This document shows, piece by piece, positions 56,377 through 64,000 of a stretch of DNA of 64,000 nt. Source of the DNA: Buddleja alternifolia (Eukaryota > Streptophyta > Magnoliopsida > Lamiales > Scrophulariaceae); contig CM033406.1 of assembly GCA_019426215.1 (NCBI GenBank), forward strand, positions 5,657,001-5,721,000, read 5' to 3'. A model generated the notes under the pieces. The model made no database searches, was not told the origin of the DNA, and saw only the letters and a list, made by a program, of their open reading frames with translations. The translations under genes were made by a program, and so were the position numbers. The first letter of the stretch is position 1. Each line of letters begins with the position of its first letter.

Positions 56377-57880
56377 TGTTAGGAATTTCATGTTAGATGT
56401 TTTGATGATGACAAGATAGGATTCAATGTTAGACCCCAAATAAAATGTAAGTTTATGCTTTCATAGATCATTGTATAAAGCGTTTAAAGAGTTTGTAATT
56501 TTGTTTAGGCTTGTAATTTTTATCCTCATAGATTTTAGACTAAGTCTTAGCGACTGAATCAATAATAGAATTCTAGGTGAGTCTATTTGAAAAGAAGTTG
56601 AAGACCAGCGTCTGAAATCAACCGAAGATGAAGATTCCGTCTTAGCGCCTGTCAAACGCTAAGAGACCGCAGTTCAGGATTCATGAATCAAGCGTTCAAA
56701 TACTCGAGCGACTTAAAGAAGATTCACCAGAAATAAATCCTCAAGTCATAAAGGACTTAAATGCAATCATTCAACGGGCATTTATTTCCAACGGGAAATA
56801 AATTCAAATTGCATTAAATGTCTGATAAGAGCATTAAATGTGATAAGCTACTGTGACTTGTGGACAAGCCTCCTTTTGACCAGACTGTCAGAACTTTCAA
56901 AGTTTTAGCTGCTCCCGTCCAATCGGTTCCAGCGGATTTTCAGGAATGTCAGATTTTAGGTACAAACACGCGCTACGTGAAAGGCACGCTCCTACATGTG
57001 TCCAACGGACAGATCCCAAGAAATTGCCTATAAATACCTTACTCCAGAAAATCAAAAAGTAGAGATACAACATCAAGAATATACGAGAAATTATTGTCAA
57101 AAATCCTACGTACATTCTTTCTGAAAAAGCTTAGAGATTTCATAGCCAAAACTTTTCAAGCTTTCCATCTACATTTAAACAGTCACAAGTATCTCAAACA
57201 TCTTCCAAAGAAGAAATCCAAACTCCAACTGAGGTATTCCAAGTTGTTTGATCTTTTTTTAAAACAAACAAAACCCAAGTGATAAACCTCAACATTTTAT
57301 CTGAGTGAGAAAAGTTGTTGAAAACTTTCAGGCAGCATTTCTGAGTGAGAGAAGCTTGAAGAAGACGATCTTCATTGGTGCTGAAGTCTGTGTGATCAAG
57401 GAGCCCAAGATCATTTTCATCCATTACTATTGTGTAGAAGTTTCTGTGTGATCCTTTGATAATCATCATAGTAATTTCCTCCAAGTGAAAAAGGAGAAGA
57501 AGGACGTAGCTGGGATTACATCACCCAGTGAACCTTACAAATTATTGTGTCATTTATTTTATTGTCTTATATTATTCACTTCATATTATTCTGAAAAAGA
57601 CAAGTAAAATTGCAAAGCGACTAATTTAACCAAAAGAACGCTAAACATTATTTCCGCTGTGCTAACCCTGATTAAGCGATCTAAGCGTTGCCCTACTTTG
57701 GTAAACTGCTGAAATCACTAAGTCTAAGTTAACTATTCTGAAGCGTCTGACCCAAGCGCTCAGTTTTTCCAAGCGTTCAAATTTCTAAAGTGATACGAAA
57801 CTTTGTGAAGTCGAAAAAGACTTCAGGGTCTATTCAAGCCCCCCCTTCTAGACCCTTTCGTATGCCACTTGGGACCACCA
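56377..57880 (+). repeat. 5' LTR of element E
   Basis: 1504 bp, TGTTAGGAATTTC to GGGACCACCA, very close to A's LTRs. It contains TATAAATA near 57029 and a shorter C-run (interrupted by G) near 57840. Confidence 0.94.
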
Positions 57881-57882
57881 AG

Positions 57883-57896
57883 TGGTATCAGAGCGG
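57883..57896 (+). other. Primer binding site of element E
   Basis: TGGTATCAGAGCGG, two bases after the LTR, identical to element A. Confidence 0.92.
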
Positions 57897-57994
57897 TTAA
57901 AATAGAAACCTAAGCGTTTCCGAGCGTAACTGCTTGTTTAGATCCACCTTTCTAAACTTAGTCGCTTTAAATCTTTTTATCAAAACATATCATT

Positions 57995-60211
57995 ATGGCT
58001 TTTAACAAAATGCCTAAGTTGGTAGAATCAAATTATGATTCGTGGAAACTTAGAGCTTTCGCATACTTATGCTCATGTGATAATGAAATGTGTGATGTTA
58101 TTACAGATGGCCCCATCAAAATCATGCAAGTAAGAACTCGAGCACCTGGAGCCGATGAAGCCACTCCAGATGGATATGTCGAGAAAAATAAACTAGATTG
58201 GACGCCAGAGGATCGAAAAAGAGCGAATCTAGATAATGTTGGACGAAGTGCACTTTACTCAGCGTTAGGAGATAACGATGCATTGTTCAACAAGATAAAG
58301 CAATGTAAGACATCCAAAGAAATATGGGATAAATTGGCTATTGTGTGTGAAGGTTCAGCACAAATGAAGGAGAACAAGCTCTCCATAGCCATGCAAAGAT
58401 TCGAGCATTTCAAAATGCAGCCCAATGAGACGCTAGAACAACTAGACGCAAGGTTTACTTTGCTCATTACCGAGTTAGCGTCATTAGATAAGGAATTGAC
58501 CAACAAGGAAATGGTCAACAAGATTTTTAGAAGTCTTCCAAGCAAGTATTTAATTAAGACTGTTGCTATGAGAGAATCACAAACATTGGAAACACTTACC
58601 TCAGAGCATGTCTTTTCAGAGTTAAAGGCATTTGAGTTCGAATTAGGTGAAGTCAGCGACACATCGACTTCAGCGATTGAATCAGGAGCTTTAATCGCTA
58701 CCACCAAAAATAAGGGAAAATCGGTTATCGAGGTCAAACCGGTTGAGTCAAATGAAGAAAAGGAAATGACCTTATTGGTAAAGAAGTTTAAGAAATTTCT
58801 ACGATACGAGAAGATAACTCCTATTGGACAGAATTCATTTCAAACTGTCCCTCCAGCACCAGCGCCTCAGTATCAAGCGCCAGTGTACTCTGCACCTCAA
58901 CCAGTAGCGCCAGTTCCATACCAAGCGCCTCCATCCCCTACTCAGAATCTCTCAATACCAGTAGTCTCAAAGCGATTGACTACTGAACAAAAGATGAAAA
59001 CTAATTTGTGTTATAATTGCAGGAAACCAGGGCACTACCAGATAAATTGCCCTTATCCAAATGTGTCAAAGCCCTCAAGGCAAGACTATGCGGATAGAAA
59101 CCAATTCAGGAGCAACCTTCGCCAACAAGGTCTGCTAGCGGAATCTGAACCACTCTCCGCACCTGAAGAGGATTTGGAATCATCAGACGAAAGTAGTGAT
59201 GATGAGCCTACAAGCGACTCAGCACTGATTTGTCTCATGGCAAGAGATGATGAAGCGTCTGACGACTCGCTACCAGAGGTAACCAATGAATTATATCATC
59301 CTCTCTCTTATGATGAATTACTTGACAAAGTTAAAGAATATTATAAAGATTGTCAAGAGGCCGCCAAAATATATCAAAACGATCTCGCTATTATTCTGTC
59401 GCTCAAAAGTGATAAAGTAATACTCAAAGCCGAGTTGCAAGTTCAGAAACGGTGCATTGAGAAGAACAAATCACTTGAGAGTGAAGTTATTCAGTTAAAA
59501 GGCGATCTTGATATAATAATCAAAAGAGAAGCTGATTTGATCGCTAAACTTGCTAAATCAGAGCAGCTTATCTCATCATTATCAAAAGCTTCTAGAAAGT
59601 TGGATAATGTGTCTAACGTAACTAGATTATTTGGTGAAAAGTCCGGTTTAGGATTCAATAAATTCGGTAAACAACCAAATAAATCCAATGGTATGGCAAA
59701 CAACAAAGGAAAGGGTGTTATCTTTGTCGAGAAAAGTTCACAGAGTCAAACGCTAAGTGAACCTAGCAACGATGGTACGAGGCCAAATGAGAAAGCCAAA
59801 GCTGACTCAGGCAAGGGTAAGGCTAAGGCAAATGACTCACAAAGACAAACTCATCCAAACGCTCAAAAAGTCAAGGACAAGTCTAATCACTGTGAATCAA
59901 GCGCTAAGCGCTAAGCACCAAAAGTAAAACCCAAGCCAGCGCCAAGGACTTACCAGCGTCAATATTCAAGACAGTCAAAATCGTATCATCAATACTATGA
60001 TGATTATGACTATGACTATGATTATGACTATTATTATAATCGAGGATATTATTACACACCCAAAAAGCACACACAGCACAATGTGAAACCCAAGAAGGCC
60101 AGTATTCCTACAATGAAGACCAGGCAAATATGGGTTCCTAAAGTTCTAATTCAAACCAAGGTTACTAACACTGAAGGACCCAAAACAACATGGGTACCTA
60201 AGAAGAATTAG
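57995..60211 (+). pseudogene. gag: Gag of element E with a premature stop
   Basis: Same architecture as A's Gag, including the zinc knuckle CYNCRKPGHYQINC and the Asp/Tyr tract. TAA at 59912-59914 stands where A has CAA, truncating the protein to 639 residues, after the zinc knuckle but before the Tyr-rich and WVPK parts. The frame then stays open to the normal TAG at 60209-60211. The 27-bp duplication seen in A is absent, so E has the simpler state. Confidence 0.92.
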
Positions 60212-60224
60212 AATTGTCCTTTAA

Positions 60225-63200
60225 ATGCAGGTACCTAGAGCCAGCACCGATACTTCAGTTTGGTACTTCGATAGTGGATCGTCAAGACACATGACTGGTT
60301 CCAAGAATCTTCTAGTCTACTATCAAGCTACCAACGGTCCTCAAGTTATATTCGGTGATAAGTCAAAAGGTAAAACAAAAGGTATAGGTATCATGCATAG
60401 GGGGAACATCATGATTAGTGATGTTTATTATGTTGAGGGTCTAAAGCATAACCTGTTAAGCATTAGTCAATTTTGTGATAAAGGCTTTGAAGTAAAATTT
60501 TCAAGCGACTTCTGCTATGTTAACGACGCTATGACTAAGTCTACTAAATTAAGAGGAAAAAGAACAAACAATGTGTATTTAGTAGATTGGGATTCTACAG
60601 TTGATAACAACCCCACATGCTTTGTTGCTAAAAGTCAAAATGAATTAGGTTGGTTATGGCATAGAAAATGAATCACCTCAATTTCAAAGCAATCTCTCAG
60701 TTAATATCGCTAAATCTTGTAGAGGGATTACCTAAAGGTTCCTTTCAAAAGAATCGCTTATGTGATGCATGTCAAATGGGTAAACAAGTTAAGTCATCTT
60801 TCAAAAAGAAACCATGTCTATCTACTTCTAGAGTTCTTGAACTATTGCATTTAGATTTGTTTGGACCTATTCAAATCATGAGTGTTAGTGGCAAAAAGTA
60901 CTCGCTAGTAATAGTTGATGATTTCTCTCGTTATACATGGGTAGAATTTCTAGCAACCAAAGATGAAACCAGTGTCAAGCTCACAGCGCTAATTCGTCAA
61001 TTGCAAAATTCAAAAGATCTAAAAGTGACAAGAATTAGAAGCGATAGAGGAACTGAATTTACTAACCAAGTTGTTGAGAAGTTTTGTATAGATTTAGGAA
61101 TACTTCATGAGTATTCTGCTCCTAGAACACCTCAACAAAATGGAGTTGCTGAGCGACGGAACAGAACGCTTAAAGAAGCCGCAAGGACGATGTTAGCAGA
61201 GTCCAAGCTGCCTCAAAGGTTTTGGGCAGAAGCCATCAACACCGCTTGCTACACTCAGAACCGGTGTATGATTAACAAGCAACATGAGAAGACCCCATAT
61301 GAGTTGTGGAAGGGACGTAAGCCTAACGTTTCATACTTTCATGTATTTGGTTCAAAATGTTTCATTCATAACAATGGATCTCACAGCCTAAAGACATTTG
61401 ATCCTAAAGCAGATGAGGGAATCTTTCTAGGCTATGCCAAGAATGGAAAGAGTTTTCGCATCTTAAATAAGATCAAATCAAAGGTTGAAGAATCCATTCA
61501 TGTTGTGTTTGATGATGCTAACCAAGAACCGAGTAAGGTTAATCCTGATGATGTAGGAATTAAAGATCTCTCCCAACAAGCATTGCAAATCAACCTTAGG
61601 GATGATAGTGATGACGAGGATGATGGGATTCATGTACTTCCTCCAAAGGATGCTCGTGAGGTTAACAAAAATGATAATGTCAGAATCGCTGATGATCATG
61701 AAGAGAATGATCATCAAGAGCAGATTAGAACTGTGAATGATGCAGCGTCTACGCAAGAGACAAATGAGAATCAAGCGATTAACAACCAAGAGTCTCTTAA
61801 CCCTTTCCAACCAGACCGTAAATGGCTTAGAGATCATCCACCAGAGCTAGTAATTGGAGATATTGAAGCACCTGTTAGAACTAGGTCCGCTACATTTAAT
61901 GAGGCCATGTTCGCAAGTTTCCTATCTCAAATGGAACCAAAGAAAGTGGATGAAGCGCTTAATGATTCAAGTTGGGTAGAAGCAATGCAAGAAGAGCTCA
62001 ACCAATTTGAAAGAAGTAAGGTTTGGACGCTAGTACCAAGACCAACTCACCAAGGAATTATTGGAACAAGATGGGTTTTTAGGAACAAAATGGATGAAGA
62101 TGGCATTGTTATAAGAAACAAAGCTAGATTAGTCGCTCAGGGTTATTGTCAAGAAGAGGGTATTGACTTTGATGAAACGTATGCCCCAGTAGCCCGTCTT
62201 GAAGCAATTAGGATGTTCCTAGCGTTTGCCGCATTCAACAAGTTCACAGTATACCAAATGGACGTGAAGAGTGCATTCTTGAATGGTAAACTCCAAGAAG
62301 AAGTCTATGTGGAGCAACCACCAGGATTCATCAACAACCATGGCAAAAGTATGGTCTACAAGCTGGATAAGGCACTCTATGGCCTTAAACAAGCACCAAG
62401 AGCATGGTATGACACTCTCTCTATCTTCCTTATAGGTAAAGGCTTTTCAAAAGGCAGCGTTGACACAACGTTATTTAAAATTACCCATAATAAAGATATT
62501 CTCTTAGTCCAAATCTATGTTGATGATATTATATTTGGTTCTACTAATAAGCGACTGTGTGAGAAATTTTCGAAAATGATGCAAGATCAATTTGAAATGA
62601 GCATGATGGGTGAATTAACTTTCTTCTTAGGATTACAAGTTAAGCAACTCCCTAATGGAATATTTATAAACCAAGCTAAATATACTAGAGATATGATTAA
62701 GAAATTTGGTATGGAAAATGCATCATCTTCAAAAATTCCAATGAGCCAGACGCTTAAGTTAGATAAAGATGAAAGTGGGAAGAAAATTGATATCACTAAC
62801 TATAGGGGTATTATTGGATCACTTCTTTATCTTACCGCTAGTAGACCTGATATTATGTTTTCAGTATGCATGTGTGCACGTTTTCAATCTGATCCTAAAG
62901 AATCACACTTAATTGCTACCAAGAAGATCCTTAAGTACCTAAAAGGCACACAAAATGTGGGCTTATGGTATTCACAGGATTCTTCTTTTGAACTAATTGG
63001 TTATTCAGATGCAGATTTTGCAGGATGCAAAATAGATAGAAAAAGTACTAGTGGTACATGTCAATTTCTAGGTGATCGACTAGTTTCATGGCATAGTAAG
63101 AAACAACAATCCATAGCGACTTCTACCGCTGAGGCAGAATATGTAGCCGCTGGAAGCTGTTGTGCACAAATCCTTTGGATGAGGCAACAACTTAGAGATT

Positions 63201-63463
63201 ATGGAATAATCCTAGGTCCTACCCCAATCCATTGTGATAACCAAAGTGCTTTAGCTATGACCCAAAATCCTGTTCTTCATTCTCGAACCAAACACATTGA
63301 CATTAGATACCATTTCTTGCGTGACCATGTTCAAAAGAAAGATATCTCCATGCACTTTATTGGAACTGACAAACAACTGGCAGATATCTTCACAAAAGCG
63401 CTCAACGAACAACGCTTTCTCACTTTGAGAAATGAATTAGGTATGATCGATTTAAACGCTTAA
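60225..63463 (+). pseudogene. pol: Pol of element E with one frameshift
   Basis: Protease part 60225-60671 (DSGSSRHMTG) and integrase, RT and RNase H part 60668-63463. The TGG that is mutated in A is intact here, but one A is missing from an A-run at about 60662-60667, so the frame breaks at HRK. Otherwise 931 codons are clear, with a CDAC motif of the integrase head ([10 protein letters not shown]), [49 protein letters not shown] and [12 protein letters not shown]. As in A, the frame opens 13 nt after the gag stop and one frame forward. Confidence 0.92.
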
Positions 63464-64000
63464 AGCATAAAGCATCATATTTAATAGGCATATAATTTAA
63501 GGGGAATCCTCTTTTTGTTTGTGTCTAAAGCATTTATCAAAATTTGAAATGAGTCATCAACTTTAGGGGGAACTCTAAAATTGTACTTACTTCAATGTAT
63601 CAAGCGACTGTGATCAAAAATGACTTTCAAAATCTTAAAGCATTGATCACTAGCTCTTATCTATTATGCATGACAAAATCAGTCTCTAATAATGTTGCCT
63701 CTCATAAATCCAAGCGATTGATTCACTTATTGAAATATTTTATGAAAAGACTTCAGCGTTGAAAGGATTCCCACTTTAACGCTAAGTAACTCAATTTCAA
63801 AAATTCATGCATAGTTTTCATTGATAAAAATAACGTGTGGATAAGACCAAAAGATCAGATTTGACAACTACCCACACGTGCCTATCAAATCAAACTGACG
63901 GTTATGATTCCTATCTAAACCGAGGCGGTTCAGTGATTGCATGAGTCTGAGTAAGTGTCAGTACACTATCAGGCGCGTGCACATCACGCTGAAAATTTCA
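63464..64000 (+). other. Post-pol spacer of element E
   Basis: Matches the spacer of A after pol, including the two internal purine tracts (near 63500 and 63563) and the ACACGTG words. The third gene would begin about 300 bases past the window end. Confidence 0.8.

Larger units (their letters stand above)
56377..64000 (+). mobile_element. Element E: Sirevirus-type element, close sister of A, runs off the window
   Basis: 5' LTR, primer site, gag and pol in the same layout as A, with most of the sequence nearly identical. After pol it contains the same spacer up to 64000, where the window ends before the third gene. GAGCG (56372-56376) is the left target sequence. It lies inside element D, in opposite orientation. 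It has a nonsense codon in gag and a 1-base deletion in pol, so this copy is defective too. Confidence 0.93.

Overview
The window is nuclear DNA from a flowering plant, most likely a eudicot; the species cannot be named from sequence alone. It is AT-rich, has U-rich GT-AG introns, and carries two intact host genes whose products have plastid-type N-termini. Most of the rest is nested retrotransposons, MITEs and degenerate element fragments.

Host genes, both on the minus strand: FKBP19-like thylakoid-lumen immunophilin (635-3905, nine exons, 255 residues) and plastidic transaldolase (11412-14714, seven exons, 442 residues). From memory, their closest Arabidopsis relatives are neighbouring loci (At5g13410 and At5g13420), so this looks like an old gene pair now separated by about 7.5 kb of transposon debris (5641-10485).

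Region by region. 5641-9900: relics of three Copia-type elements (a minus-strand LTR with a pol C-terminus, a second LTR-like piece, and a plus-strand RT/RNase H relic with its LTR start). 9981-10475: a CpG-dense TIR element with target-site duplications. 15461-19115: a stack of TIR elements (a long-TIR element with a nested MITE, two foldback MITEs, and a PIF/Harbinger-like remnant). 19116-33129: element A, a near-complete Sirevirus-type Copia element of about 14 kb with LTRs, gag, pol and a long third gene (envelope-like position) that appears to have two introns. 33130-33229: a 100-N assembly gap. 33230-43168: element B, a different minus-strand Copia element with 2.17-kb LTRs and an uninterrupted 1300-codon gag-pol. 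44061-44236: a 148-bp retroposon tail with 14-bp target-site duplications. 44958-50433: element C, a deletion derivative of the Sirevirus family in which gag is fused in frame to the end of the third gene, flanked by CTTTC duplications. 51366-56376: element D, an older diverged minus-strand relative (3' LTR plus decayed third gene), cut by element E (56377 to window end), a close sister of A in plus orientation.

How it fits together: the host pair occupies the left 15 kb, and the right 45 kb is a retrotransposon nest built by successive insertions. A, C, D and E form one family. Features that stand out are the third gene with conserved intron positions, the in-frame gag/third-gene fusion in C, non-overlapping gag and pol frames shared by A and E, and concentration of CpG sites in AGCG/CGCT contexts in this family but not in element B.
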